From Nonomuraea aurantiaca (GTDB taxonomy: Bacteria; Actinomycetota; Actinomycetes; Streptosporangiales; Streptosporangiaceae): a DNA stretch of 64,000 nucleotides. The stretch lies in assembly GCF_020215705.1 (NCBI RefSeq), contig NZ_JAIWNB010000018.1:62001-126000 (forward strand), given 5' to 3'. Both the position numbers and the translations under genes were made by a program. How positions within the stretch are numbered: the stretch's first letter is position 1; each line of letters opens with the position of its first letter. Positions 33,429 through 43,692 of this stretch are shown here, piece after piece. The notes beneath the pieces are model-generated. The model ran no database searches, had not been told where the DNA came from, and was given only the letters and a program-made list of their open reading frames with translations.

Positions 33429-33923
33429 ATGACCCCACTGCGATCCATCCCGCGAACACACCCGCAGCATGCCTGGCCCCTGTGCGAAGACGTGCAGGCC
33501 GTCCGGTATGCCCGAACGGTCGTCCGTGACGCGCTGACCGGACTGGAACTGAGTCCCGAGCTCGTCGATGACGCCGTGCTCATGGCCAGTGAATTGGTGA
33601 CAAATGCCTTTCTGTATGGAGAGGCGCCCTATGAGCTGGTGCTTCACGCCGATCCCGAGGAGATCGTGTGCATGGTGGTGGACTGCGGTCCGCCGCTGCC
33701 GGTGGCCCGTGTGGTCGACGCCGACGCCGAGCGCGGGCGGGGGCTGTGCATCGTCGCCGCGCTCTCCGAAGGCTTCTGGGGATGCCATCCGCAGAAGTAC
33801 GTCACCAGTCCGGGGCGTATCGGGAAGGCGACGTGGTTCGCGTTGCCGTACCGGCGTCTCAGGATGCCGGCCGTACGGCGTGGCGGGCTGTCCGCGGGGA
33901 GCGGGCCCGGTAGCGCCGCCTAG
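33429..33923 (+). CDS. ATP-binding protein, anti-sigma factor kinase-like (HATPase_c)
   Basis: A 164-aa single-domain GHKL ATPase of the RsbW/SpoIIAB-like type common in actinobacteria. The N box is ASELVTNAFLYG, followed by a D-x-G box (VVDCGPPLP) and the RGRGLCIV G box. AAGGAG precedes ATG 33429. Such proteins bind ATP and phosphorylate anti-anti-sigma factors or bind sigma factors. No sigma or antagonist gene is adjacent, so the partner is unknown. Confidence 0.85.
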   Translation: MTPLRSIPRTHPQHAWPLCEDVQAVRYARTVVRDALTGLELSPELVDDAVLMASELVTNAFLYGEAPYELVLHADPEEIVCMVVDCGPPLPVARVVDADAERGRGLCIVAALSEGFWGCHPQKYVTSPGRIGKATWFALPYRRLRMPAVRRGGLSAGSGPGSAA

Positions 33924-34063
33924 CACCTGAGGCCGGAGCGGGAGAGGAACGGGCGCTGTGGGGGCGCCTGTTCGATCCGCGAGCTGTTCACCACGGCACA
34001 CGCCGACACGCCGCCGGTTCAATGCGATGCCGTCCACCGGGAATGCGTGGTTGGCTGGGTCTC

Positions 34064-34822
34064 ATGGATGCCCCTCGCTTGCTGGCCTGCCTGGCCGACG
34101 AATACGGCCTGCTCAGAGCCGCCGCCTCCGCCGCGCCGGACGCGGCGCCCGTGCCGAGCTGTCCGGGGTGGACCGTCGCCGATCTGGTCACGCACATCAC
34201 CGAGGTCTACCTGCACAAGGCCGCGACGATGCTGCGCGGGGAGTGGCCGACGCCGTGGCCGCCCGACCTGTCCGGCGAGGAGCCGTTCGCGGTGCTCGAC
34301 CGGGCCTACGCCGAGCTGATGGCGGAGTTCGCCGCGAGGGCCCCGGAGGACTACGCGCTCACCTGGTACGAGCCCGACCAGACCGTCGGTTTCTGGATCA
34401 GGCGCATGGCCCAGGAGACGGTGATCCACCGCGTCGACGCCGAGCTCGCGGCCGGCCTGCCCGTGACGCCCGCCGCCGACGACCTGGCCCTCGACGGGGT
34501 GGACGAGGGGCTCAAGGTGATGCTCGCGCACGAGTTCGCCCTCTACCCCGAGAGTTTCGCTGAGGCCCTACGCCCCGACCTCAAGGGGGCGATCGCGGTC
34601 GTCGGCGGCGAGCGCGCCTGGCTCGTACGGGCCACGCCCACCGAGGTCACCGTCGCGGACGAGGCCGCCGACAGGGCGGTCGAGCAGGCGCGGACCGTCG
34701 TGTCGGGGGCGCCCGACGAGTTGCTGCGCTGGGTGTGGGGCAGGGGCGGCGAGGTGTCGGTCACCGGCGACCCCGAGCAGGCCACCTACCTGCGCCGGCT
34801 CCTCTCCCTCGCGACCCAGTGA
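34064..34822 (+). CDS. Maleylpyruvate isomerase/DinB-like family protein
   Basis: 252 aa of the TIGR03083-type actinobacterial family. The N-terminal four-helix part contains VPSCPGWTVADLVTHITEVY and the C-terminal SCP2-like domain contains GDPEQATYLRRLLSL. The metal-binding His in LVTHITEVYLHK is present. Family members include mycothiol-dependent maleylpyruvate isomerase, but most are uncharacterised, so no substrate can be given. ATG 34064 has only a weak ribosome site. Confidence 0.8.
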   Translation: MDAPRLLACLADEYGLLRAAASAAPDAAPVPSCPGWTVADLVTHITEVYLHKAATMLRGEWPTPWPPDLSGEEPFAVLDRAYAELMAEFAARAPEDYALTWYEPDQTVGFWIRRMAQETVIHRVDAELAAGLPVTPAADDLALDGVDEGLKVMLAHEFALYPESFAEALRPDLKGAIAVVGGERAWLVRATPTEVTVADEAADRAVEQARTVVSGAPDELLRWVWGRGGEVSVTGDPEQATYLRRLLSLATQ

Positions 34823-34842
34823 CCCAGTGATCCAGTGATCCA
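34811..34842 (+). repeat. Four tandem 8-bp units across a stop codon
   Basis: GACCCAGT, GACCCAGT, GATCCAGT and GATCCAGT are adjacent, followed by GACTGGG, which can pair with CCCAGT to form a small hairpin. The first two units include the end and stop codon of the DinB-like gene. The array probably grew by replication slippage. Confidence 0.75.
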
Positions 34843-34900
34843 GTGACTGGGTAGCGCTCTCCGGCCGCACCGGGTGGGTACGGCCGGAGATCAACGAGGC

Positions 34901-36694
34901 TTACAGCCCGCAGAGCTCCGACAGGCTCTTGGCGGTCTTCTGGCTGTTCTGGGTGGGCGTCTGGGTCGGCTTGGCGGCGGCGTACGAATGAGTCGGCTTG
35001 GTCGTGGGCGTCCCGGGCGAGGACGTGACGTCAGCCGCCTGCGCGCTCCGGGCCGGCCGGAGCGAGTCCTTGATCGCCTTGTCCGCGGCCCGCCGGATCT
35101 TCAGCCAGTCGGGACGCCCCGACAGGAACTCCGGCGGCACGAACTGCAAGCTGGTGATCTTGGCGCTCTTCACCTTGACGGCCAGCCCCACGAGCGGCTC
35201 CACCAGCTCCTGCGGGATGTTCGTCTGCGCCAGTCGCTTCGTCGCATCGGCGATCTTGCCGAAGTTGAACAGGATCTTGTCGGGCGTCGCCTGCTGCGCG
35301 AACGCGCCGATGACGCAGCGCTGGCGGGCCATGCGCGAGAAGTCGTCGCTGTCCACCCGCGACCGGCCGTACCACAGGGCCTGCTCGCCGGTCAGCTTCT
35401 TGTAGCCCGCCTTGATCGTGCCCGCGGTGCCGAAGTGGCCGCCCCACTTGATGTCGCGCTCCACGCGGATCTTGAGGCCGCCGATGGCGTCGACCAGGTC
35501 CGCGAAGCCGTACATGTTCATCATGGCGTAGTAGTCGATCTTCAGGTTGAGCGTGTAGCCGATGGCGTCCATCAGCGCGCGTGGGCCCCTGTTCTTGCCG
35601 CCCATGATCTGCGGGTTGTCAGTGGCGTACTGCCAGACCTCGTTGAGCAGGCCGCCGTTGGGCAGCTCCGCCATGAAGCCGTTGGGGAACTGCTTGCGCA
35701 GCGGCGAGCTCGGCGGGAAGTGCACGTGCTGCAGGTTGCGCGGCAGGCTGAACAGGACCGTGGTGCCGGTCGGGACGTGCACGCTGGCGATCGTCATGCT
35801 GTCGGTGCGCACGCCGGTACGGTCGCCGGCCGCGTCGCCGCCGATCAGCAGGAAGTTCACCCGGTCCTTGCCGTTCCAGGGATCGTTCTCCTTGATCGGC
35901 GCGATGCTCGGGTCCGTGCTCTGGGCGAGGGGGACGAAGATCTTCTGGGAGGCGTTGCGGAAGGTCAGCACGGTGTCCGCGATGAAGGCGAAGGGGGCCA
36001 TGACCGAGACGCAGAGCACGCCGACCACGATGCCGGAGACGATCTGGCCCTGCTGGTGCAGCCGGTTGGGGCCGAGCGCCACGTACGACAGCACGATGAC
36101 GGCGAACCAGGCCAGTGCGAGCACGGTGGCGATGACGATGACCGTCATCTGCATGTCGGCGCCGACCAATTGGGCGATGTTGTCCTTGTTGCGGGTCAGC
36201 CCGTACGCCAGCCCGGCGAGCAGCAGCACCACGTACGCGCCGAGCAGGATCAGGCCGGTGCGACGGCGCCCGGCGCGCAGGTGAGCGACGCCGGGGGCGA
36301 TGGCGGACAGCAGGGTCCAGCCGAGCAGGCCGCCCGTGGAGAGCGGCTTGGCGAACTGCGGCGCCGCGGCGCCCGGCCGTGGCCGGGCCTTGGGCCGCCC
36401 GGCACCGGAGGAAGCGGCACGCGTGCCGTGGCTGCCCGCGGCTGCGGGGGCGCCGTTCTGCGGTGAGCCGCCCAGGGGAGCGCCGTTCTGCGGTGGGCCC
36501 CCCAAGGGGCCGCCGTTCTGGGGTGAGCCGTCCGAGAGTGCGCGGTTCTGTGTGGTGTCGTCCCCGTCCGGGGGTTCGCCCGTACCACCGGCTTCCGAAC
36601 CCTCTCCCGGCCCGTTTTCGGACCCTGTGTCCGAGCGGCGGGGAGCGCGCCGTTTCCTGCCCTCGGGCGCGTCCACCCCATCGCGCTTGCTCAC
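34901..36694 (-). CDS. LytR-CpsA-Psr (LCP) family glycopolymer transferase
   Basis: 597 aa. The first 150 residues are a disordered Gly/Pro/Asn-rich cytoplasmic tail with near-repeats (PPQNGAPLGG-like). About four membrane helices follow (GLILLGAYVVLLLAGLAYGL, MTVIVIATVLALAWFAVIVL and others). The LCP domain begins at VNFLLIGGDAAGDRTGVRTD and includes TVLFSLPRNL. The C-terminal tail is Ser/Thr/Lys-rich. GTG 36694 has GAAGGAG upstream. LCP proteins attach wall polymers such as teichoic-acid-like glycans or arabinogalactan to peptidoglycan. More than one N-terminal membrane helix is unusual for LCP but common in actinobacteria. Confidence 0.88.
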   Translation of the reverse strand: MSKRDGVDAPEGRKRRAPRRSDTGSENGPGEGSEAGGTGEPPDGDDTTQNRALSDGSPQNGGPLGGPPQNGAPLGGSPQNGAPAAAGSHGTRAASSGAGRPKARPRPGAAAPQFAKPLSTGGLLGWTLLSAIAPGVAHLRAGRRRTGLILLGAYVVLLLAGLAYGLTRNKDNIAQLVGADMQMTVIVIATVLALAWFAVIVLSYVALGPNRLHQQGQIVSGIVVGVLCVSVMAPFAFIADTVLTFRNASQKIFVPLAQSTDPSIAPIKENDPWNGKDRVNFLLIGGDAAGDRTGVRTDSMTIASVHVPTGTTVLFSLPRNLQHVHFPPSSPLRKQFPNGFMAELPNGGLLNEVWQYATDNPQIMGGKNRGPRALMDAIGYTLNLKIDYYAMMNMYGFADLVDAIGGLKIRVERDIKWGGHFGTAGTIKAGYKKLTGEQALWYGRSRVDSDDFSRMARQRCVIGAFAQQATPDKILFNFGKIADATKRLAQTNIPQELVEPLVGLAVKVKSAKITSLQFVPPEFLSGRPDWLKIRRAADKAIKDSLRPARSAQAADVTSSPGTPTTKPTHSYAAAKPTQTPTQNSQKTAKSLSELCGL

Positions 36695-36829
36695 ACCGGC
36701 TCCTTCACACGCCTACCTGGCGAAAGCCATGGTTTTTACACCCCGTAGGGCACAAGATTGCCAGGAGTCTAGCTCCCATATAGGGACATCCAAGACAAGT
36801 ACCCAACCTGAGATGAACAGGCCATGACA

Positions 36830-38209
36830 TCAGGAAGTCGTCGAGGACGCCGCCATCCAGGTGTTGCACTGGAACGCCTGGTTCCTCTCCCAGCCCTGAC
36901 GGAACCACCGGTTGTTGTTCACCCTGTTGCCGTGGTCGCGGGGATATCCGGGGTAGTCGCCCACCTGCCCGTAGAACCAGAAGAGGCGGGCGCGGTTCGC
37001 GGTGTTGACCGGATAGGAGGCGGCCACCGACCGCATCCACATGCCGCCGAAACAGGTCGCCTGGAGCTCCAGCTTCCTGCTCAGTGCCAGCTTGCCGCTC
37101 CGGCTGCTCGAGTCGACCGTCTGCTTCCACCAGGAGTCCATCACGCCCGAGATGTTCTGGACGTGGTGCCCGTACTCGTGGGCCAGCATGCTGATGATCC
37201 CGCCGTGCCAGGAGATGATCTCCCCGTAGCCGCGGGCGTTGCCGTTGCCCCTGGCCATGGCCGAGGTGGAGGCGTAGATGGTGTTGTTGCGCGGGCAGTA
37301 GTACGGCACCATGCTCCCCGGCGACGGATAGTCGCCGCAGGCGCCCCTGCCGCGCGTGGCCACGATCGAGTAGCTCGGCGGCGTGAACCGGATGCCCTGC
37401 CGCTGAATGATCGGCCCCCAGGCCCGGTCCATGCACCTGCCGGTCTTCAGGATCAGTGCCTTGAGCTGGCTGTGGCTGAAGATGCTCGCGCCGCCCGCCG
37501 GGCAGCTCACCCTGGGCAGGGCGCCGGCCCGGTAGAGGGTGTTGTTCCTCGTGCTCGTGTTGAGCGTGGCCCGGGCCGGCGTCTCGGGCTCGGCGGACCG
37601 CGTCGCCGTCGCCGTCGGCTCGCTCGACCGGGTCTGGCTCCACGACTCCGACGGGGACGGCGTCCCGGTGTTGTAGGTGTACGTGGGGATGGCGACCGGC
37701 GTGGTCGTGTCGGGCCTGGACGAGCCCTTGAGCATCGCCGCGGCGATCACGAGCAGCACGAACAGCGCCGCCATCGACCCGAACACCGCCCCGAGGATGC
37801 CGACCACCCCCATGCCCGACTTCTTCCGCGGCGGCGGCCCCCACGGCCCCGGCGGCATGGGCGGGCGCGGGGGAGGAGGCGGCTGCTGAGGAGGCCAGGG
37901 GCCGCCCTGTGGCGGCCCATACGGCCCGCCCGGCGGGTACGGCTGCCCCTGGGGCGGGAACTGCTGCCCCTGGGGCGGCGGCCCGTATGGCTGGCCCTGC
38001 GGGGGATACGCCGGCCCCTGCGGGTAGACGGGCCCCGGCGGAGGCGGCGGATAGACCGGTCCAGGCGGGGGAGGCGCCTGCTGCCCCGGATGACCGTAAC
38101 CCTGGGACTGCGGCCCGCGGTGACCCGGCGGCGGCCACGGACGCGACGGTGGCCGCAGGGGCTGACCTGGCCCCTGAGGCGGGGGTGGATGCTGCCCGTT
38201 GCCTGTCAC
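36830..38209 (-). CDS. Membrane-anchored neutral zinc metallopeptidase (YpfJ-like)
   Basis: 459 aa. A Pro/Gly/Gln-rich N-terminal tail of about 130 residues precedes one membrane helix (VVGILGAVFGSMAALFVLLV). A Ser/Thr/Pro linker and the peptidase domain follow, with LAHEYGHHVQNISGVM (HExxH) and MARGNGNARGYGEI. The fold corresponds to the putative neutral zinc metallopeptidase family. Orientation: tail inside, peptidase outside. GTG 38209 has a G-rich site upstream. It lies upstream of the LCP gene on the same strand with a 135-bp gap. Substrate unknown. Confidence 0.87.
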   Translation of the reverse strand: MTGNGQHPPPPQGPGQPLRPPSRPWPPPGHRGPQSQGYGHPGQQAPPPPGPVYPPPPPGPVYPQGPAYPPQGQPYGPPPQGQQFPPQGQPYPPGGPYGPPQGGPWPPQQPPPPPRPPMPPGPWGPPPRKKSGMGVVGILGAVFGSMAALFVLLVIAAAMLKGSSRPDTTTPVAIPTYTYNTGTPSPSESWSQTRSSEPTATATRSAEPETPARATLNTSTRNNTLYRAGALPRVSCPAGGASIFSHSQLKALILKTGRCMDRAWGPIIQRQGIRFTPPSYSIVATRGRGACGDYPSPGSMVPYYCPRNNTIYASTSAMARGNGNARGYGEIISWHGGIISMLAHEYGHHVQNISGVMDSWWKQTVDSSSRSGKLALSRKLELQATCFGGMWMRSVAASYPVNTANRARLFWFYGQVGDYPGYPRDHGNRVNNNRWFRQGWERNQAFQCNTWMAASSTTS

Positions 38210-38398
38210 CGTGTAGCCCCCTTTTACTCGGTTGTCCGTAAAGAGTGACTTGGTACGTCACTGGTTGGACATTTGCCGAATTTGGGGCAGAAGCATACCG
38301 ATTTATCACCCGTCACAGAAGTCGCGGTGCCCGGCTACGGTCCGAAATCATTCGAGGTGATCTCTGCTATGTCCCGGACCGCACGGCAGCTGGTGTCC

Positions 38399-38412
38399 TA
38401 GCTTCTTTGACA
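38399..38412 (+). promoter_or_regulatory. -10 element for leaderless LysR gene
   Basis: TAGCTT at 38399-38404 lies 7 nt before ATG 38412, with no ribosome site between. This is the same arrangement as at the other two LysR genes in the window. Confidence 0.45.
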
Positions 38413-39281
38413 TGAACCTCCAGCAGCTCCGCTACGTGGTCGCGACTGCGGAGCACCGCACCATGACCGACGCGGCCAGATCGCTCTATATCGCGCAACC
38501 TGCGCTTTCGCGCGCGATCCGCGATCTGGAACGGGAACTCGGCATGACGCTCTTCGCCAGGTCCGGACGCGGTGTCGTCGTCACCGCACAAGGCCGGCGG
38601 GTGGTCAAACTGGCAAGGGAGGCCCTCGACGCCGTACACGAGATCGAGAGCCTGTCCAACCACGGCAGCACAGGGGAGGCGGAGCTCCGCATCGCCGCCA
38701 CACCCAGCCTCGAACCCGGCCTGGCCGGACGGCTGCTGCCCGCCTACACCGCCGAGCACCCAGGTGTCCGCGTGCACATCGTCCGTTGCGACGGCCGTGA
38801 CGCCGTCGTCAACGCCATCAGGGATCAGCGGGCCGACCTCGGCCTGACCGACCTGCCCGTACCCACCGATCTGATCACCCATCCGCTCGAACGCCAGGAG
38901 ATCGTGCTGATCTCCCCGCCCGGCCTCGACCTGCCCAATCCCGTGCCCATGGGCAAGCTCGACGGGATGCGCCTGGCCCTGCCCGCACGGGGCAGCGTCC
39001 GGCGAAGGGAACTCGACGCGATGTTCGGCAAGTACGCCGTCAGCCCGATCGTGGTGCTCGAAACCGACGAGCGCAACGGCTGGCTGAACGCCGTACGCAC
39101 CGGCCAGGCGTCACTGCTGTGGTACCGCGGCATGGCCGAACAGGCCGGCCGGGCGGGCCTCGTGGTGCGCTCGCTGGAACCCGCGGTCCGCCGCGTCATC
39201 GCCGTCGTGCACGCCCGTCGCCGCCTGCCGCTGATCGCCCAGGACTTCCTGGCCGCCGCCGAAAAGGGCAGCGCCGCCTGA
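38412..39281 (+). CDS. LysR-family transcriptional regulator (third)
   Basis: A 289-aa LysR protein: HTH MNLQQLRYVVATAEHRTMTD and IAQPALSRAIRDLERELG, then an effector domain starting around residue 90. It is not next to an obvious target: the zinc protease lies upstream on the opposite strand and the histidine kinase downstream on the opposite strand. The divergent protease gene is the most likely regulated neighbour, by position only. Confidence 0.88.
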   Translation: MNLQQLRYVVATAEHRTMTDAARSLYIAQPALSRAIRDLERELGMTLFARSGRGVVVTAQGRRVVKLAREALDAVHEIESLSNHGSTGEAELRIAATPSLEPGLAGRLLPAYTAEHPGVRVHIVRCDGRDAVVNAIRDQRADLGLTDLPVPTDLITHPLERQEIVLISPPGLDLPNPVPMGKLDGMRLALPARGSVRRRELDAMFGKYAVSPIVVLETDERNGWLNAVRTGQASLLWYRGMAEQAGRAGLVVRSLEPAVRRVIAVVHARRRLPLIAQDFLAAAEKGSAA

Positions 39282-39395
39282 CCCGTCCTGAGCACATCGC
39301 CTTCGGCCGCCGCCGCGCCCGGCCGGAAGCGAGGACTCACCCCCGCACGAACCCCGCACGAACCCCGCACGCACCCCCGTGCGCGAACCCCCTCC

Positions 39396-40734
39396 TCACC
39401 TCGCCACAGGCAGCCGTACGACCGCACGCAGCCCCGGTGCGGCGTCCTCCAGATGCACCCCGCCCCCGTGCGCCCGCACGGTCTCCCGGACGATGGCCAG
39501 GCCCAGCCCAGCGCCGCCCTCGTCGCGGCTGCGGCCCGAGTCCAGCCGCGTGAACCGGTTGAACACCCGCTCGCGATCCTGCTCGGGAATGCCGGGCCCG
39601 TCGTCGGTCACCGTCAGCACCCCGTCGGCGGTCAGCGCCACCTCCACCTTCGACGAGGTGTGCCGCACGGCGTTGTCCACCAGGTTCGTCAGCACCCGGC
39701 TCAGGTCCAGTGCGTCGCCGCGGACCACGACGGGATCGCACACGGTCAGCCGGGCCTCGCCGTACCTGTCGATGGTCTGGCGCACCACCTCGTCGAGGTC
39801 GACCGGCTCGCGCCTGGCCGGCACGCCGCCGCGCTCGTCCAGGCGGGCCAGCGCCAGCAAGTCCTCGGCGAGCCTGGACAGCCGCATCGCGTCCTCCATC
39901 ACGCCCTCGGCCGTCTCCGGCCAGTCCTGGCCCTCCGGATGCCCGAGCGCCACCTCCAGCTGCAGCCGGATGCTGGCCAGCGGGCTGCGCAGCTCGTGCG
40001 CGGCGTCGGAGACCAGCGCCCGCTGACGCTGCTCGGCCTCCTCCAGCCGGGCCAGCATGTCGTTGAGCGTGGTGGCCAGCGAGTGCACCTCGTCGCGCGA
40101 CTCGGGCACCGGCAGCCGGCGCGACCTGGCGGTGTGCGTGATCTCGGCGGCGCCCCTGCGCAGCGCGGCGATCGGCCGCAGCGTCCGGCCGATGACCACC
40201 CAGCTCGCCACGGCCAGCGCCACGATGAGCATCGGCGTGCCGACCAGCAGCACCCGGCCGGCCGTACCGAGGCTGGTCTGGATCTCGCCGATGGGCCGTG
40301 CCGCGACCACGGTCCTGCCGTGGTCGGCGCTGATGACCACCACGCGCAGCGGCCCCGAGATCGCGAACGGCCGGCCGTCCAGGAACGTGGCCTGGCCGTC
40401 GCGCAGCACCTCGGCCCGCTCCCGCGCGTCCAGCAGCGGGACCAGCCGGTCGGCGCCGTACGTGACGTCCGTGATGCGGCCCGCCGCGTCGATCACCTGC
40501 ACGATCGTGCCGTCGTGGGTGGCGATCGGGCTGGTCAGCGTGCCCGCGTCGGCCTGCACCCGCACGGTCTGGGCCTGCTGCCTGGTCGAGTCGTCCACGG
40601 TGCCGATGAGGGCCCGGTCCAGGACGGTCAGCAGCACCGACGCCGAGATGGCCAGCGCCAGCGCGAGGACGGCGGCGGCCACGACCGTCAGCCGGAAGCG
40701 CAGCCCCTGGCGGCGCCACCACAGCAGCGGCGAG

Positions 40735-40742
<8 letters not shown>
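39396..40742 (-). CDS. Two-component sensor histidine kinase (CutS/BaeS-like)
   Basis: 448 aa. The first membrane helix is VAAAVLALALAISASVLLTV. An extracytoplasmic sensor region of about 120 residues follows, then a second helix, a HAMP linker, the phospho-acceptor helix ALVSDAAHELRSPLASIRLQ, an N box (LVDNAVRHT) and G boxes (DDGPGIPEQD, GGAGLGLAIV). GTG 40742 overlaps the regulator stop by 8 bp. With the regulator it is divergent from the LolA-like/ABC operon, its probable target. Confidence 0.92.
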
Positions 40743-41409
<667 letters not shown>

Positions 41410-41536
41410 GTGGCGATTCTCCCGTTCCTCCCCTGTGACCACGCTGAGAAGGCTGAGAGCCGTCTCAGCTGGTCTCAGGCTCGCCTAAGCATGCATGACG
41501 CAGGCTCTGGTCATCGACATACCGTTAAGGAGTGAG

Positions 41537-42712
41537 ATGCGCAGAGGAACGTTCGTGAGATGGGGAGTTCCGATCGCGGCCGCGGCCGTGATCGCCGGAG
41601 CGATGGGGGCCGGTCCGGTCATCGCCGCGGTGAGCGGCGATCCCGTGCTGCCCGAGCGTACGGCGCAGCAGTTGCTCGCCGACGCCGCGGCGGCCACCAA
41701 GGACAAGGCCGGTCCGCCGCCCATGTCCGGCACCGTGCAGCAGACCGCCTCGCTCGGCCTGCCCGCACTGCCCGACATGGGCGGCGCGTCGCCGCTGAGC
41801 CTGTTGTCCGGCTCGCACGAGGTGAAGGTCTGGTACGGCGCCGGCGACAAGCTGAGGGTCGCCATGCCGACGCAGTTCGACGAGTCCAACCTGATCGTCA
41901 ACGGCGACCAGATCTGGTACTGGGACAGCGGTGACAACACCGCGACCAAGATCAAGATGGCGAAGGGCGCCGAGAAGCCGCACGCGCTGCCCACGCCGGG
42001 GCCGGCCGATGTGACCCCGCAGCAGGTGGCGGCCAAGCTCCTGGCCAACGCCGACGAGCACACCGCCATCCGGGTGACCAACAACGCCCAGGTGGCCGGT
42101 CGTGCCGCCTACCAGCTGGTGCTCGCTCCCAAGGACGAGGGCTCGCTGGTGCAGGAGGTGCGGCTGGCGCTCGACGGTGAGACGTACATGCCGTTGCAGG
42201 TCCAGGTCTTCGCCAAGGGCTCGGCCGAGCCGGCCTTCCAGGTCGGCTTCACCCAGGTGACCTTCACACCGCCGGCGGAGGAGAACTTCTCCTTCACCCC
42301 GCCCGCGGGCGCCAAGGTCAAGGAGGAGACGATCGGTGCCGGCGGCGACGCCGAGCACGCCGAGCAGCAGGCGGAGTCGGCCAAGGAGGCCCGCAAGGAC
42401 ACGAAGGTCGTCGGCGCCGGCTGGACCAGGGTCGCGGTCCTGCCCGCCACGCTGGCGGACCTGACGGCCAAGCCGGCCGAGACCCCGTCCGACGGCAAGC
42501 CGGGCAGCCACTGGAAGGGCGGCTCGGAGGGCGCCGACCCGAGCGCGCTCGTCCAGAACGTGCTCAAGACGGCCACCCCGGTCAGCGGCACGTGGGGGTC
42601 GGGCAAGCTGATCAAGACCAAGCTCGTCACCGCGCTGCTGACCGACGACGGCCGGCTGCTGGTCGGCGCGGTCACGCCGGAGGAGATCACCAAGGCGGCG
42701 GGCACCAAGTGA
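41537..42712 (+). CDS. LolA-like exported protein
   Basis: 391 aa. ATG 41537 follows TAAGGAG. The N-terminal hydrophobic segment (WGVPIAAAAVIAGAMGAGPVIA) is a signal or anchor. The mature part has the half-barrel LolA/DUF2092-like pattern (VWYGAGDKLRVAMPTQFDES, LIVNGDQIWYWDSGDNTATK, TEVTFTPP-type strands). LolA-like folds bind lipids or precursors at the cell surface. It is co-transcribed with an ABC ATPase (GTGA overlap) and a permease and is divergent from the two-component system. I infer a surface sensor or lipid-handling partner of the exporter. Confidence 0.8.
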   Translation: MRRGTFVRWGVPIAAAAVIAGAMGAGPVIAAVSGDPVLPERTAQQLLADAAAATKDKAGPPPMSGTVQQTASLGLPALPDMGGASPLSLLSGSHEVKVWYGAGDKLRVAMPTQFDESNLIVNGDQIWYWDSGDNTATKIKMAKGAEKPHALPTPGPADVTPQQVAAKLLANADEHTAIRVTNNAQVAGRAAYQLVLAPKDEGSLVQEVRLALDGETYMPLQVQVFAKGSAEPAFQVGFTQVTFTPPAEENFSFTPPAGAKVKEETIGAGGDAEHAEQQAESAKEARKDTKVVGAGWTRVAVLPATLADLTAKPAETPSDGKPGSHWKGGSEGADPSALVQNVLKTATPVSGTWGSGKLIKTKLVTALLTDDGRLLVGAVTPEEITKAAGTK

Positions 42713-43692
42713 CCGTTGTCACGCACGAAGCGGGGGCGCCCTTCGGGGCGGCCCCGCCCTCCGGCGACTCGGCGATCGTCACCCAGGGCCTGACCAAGCG
42801 CTTCCCCGGTGGCCAGGTCGCGGTCGACGCACTGGACCTGACCGTGCCGCGCGGCTCGGTCTTCGGCTTCCTCGGGCCCAACGGCTCGGGCAAGACCACC
42901 ACGATCCGCATGCTGCTCGGCCTGGTGGCGCCCACGGCCGGCGAGTACTCCGTGCTCGGCCTGCCCCTGGCGGACGCACTGCCCCGGGTGGGGGCGCTGG
43001 TCGAGGGGCCGGCGTTCTACCCGTACCTGTCGGGCGAGGCGAACCTGTACCGCTTCGACGCCGCCGACCCCACCGCCCCCGGCGGCACCGCGAAGAAGCG
43101 GGTCGCCGAGGCCCTGGAGCGGGTCGGCCTGTCGGCGGCCGCGGGCAAGCGCTTCCGCAACTACTCACTCGGCATGCGCCAGCGCCTGGCCATCGCCGCC
43201 GCCCTGCTCGGACCCCGTGAGCTGCTCATACTGGACGAGCCCACCAACGGGCTCGACCCGCAGGGCACCCGCGAGGTGCGCGCGCTGGTCAAGGAGATCG
43301 CCGCCGACGGCACCACGGTCTTCGTCTCCTCGCACCTGCTGACCGAGGTCGAGCAGATGTGCACGCACGCCGCGATCATGCGCGCCGGCAACCTGGTCGC
43401 CCAGGGCACGATCGCCTCGCTCAACGGCGGCCTCACCACCCGCGTCAGGGTCGAGACACCGGACGTCGCCGACGCGGCGCGGGTGCTCGGCACGCTCGGC
43501 CTGGCCGACGTGCGCATGCCAGACGGGGGCGCCGCGGCGGTGACGGCGGACCTGGGCGCGCACGCGCCCGAGGACATCAACGCGGCGCTGGTACGCGAGG
43601 GCGTCGCCGTGCGCGGGCTGGCCGTCGTACGGCCGAGCCTGGAGGACGTGTTCGTGGGACTGACAGGGGAGGGATTCGATGTCGACGGCTGA
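42709..43692 (+). CDS. ABC transporter ATP-binding protein (exporter type)
   Basis: 327 aa with Walker A GPNGSGKTTT, signature YSLGMRQRLAIAAALLG, Walker B LLILDEPTNGLDP and the H-loop VSSHLL. GTG 42709 overlaps the LolA-like stop. It belongs to the CcmA/BcrA-like exporter ATPases that pair with a one-gene ABC-2 permease, here the next gene, overlapping by 14 bp. Such exporters often confer resistance to antimicrobial peptides. Confidence 0.9.
   Translation: MTVVTHEAGAPFGAAPPSGDSAIVTQGLTKRFPGGQVAVDALDLTVPRGSVFGFLGPNGSGKTTTIRMLLGLVAPTAGEYSVLGLPLADALPRVGALVEGPAFYPYLSGEANLYRFDAADPTAPGGTAKKRVAEALERVGLSAAAGKRFRNYSLGMRQRLAIAAALLGPRELLILDEPTNGLDPQGTREVRALVKEIAADGTTVFVSSHLLTEVEQMCTHAAIMRAGNLVAQGTIASLNGGLTTRVRVETPDVADAARVLGTLGLADVRMPDGGAAAVTADLGAHAPEDINAALVREGVAVRGLAVVRPSLEDVFVGLTGEGFDVDG

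Noticed and set aside
35562..36284. 240-codon plus-strand frame opposite the LCP gene
   Set aside because: It is antisense to conserved LCP motifs and its Ser/Thr/Arg composition is typical of a shadow frame.
36450..36550. Repetitive stretch in the LCP gene that looks like a tandem repeat locus
   Set aside because: The units are imperfect and encode a low-complexity Gly/Pro/Asn tail; this is normal for such tails and not a separate element.
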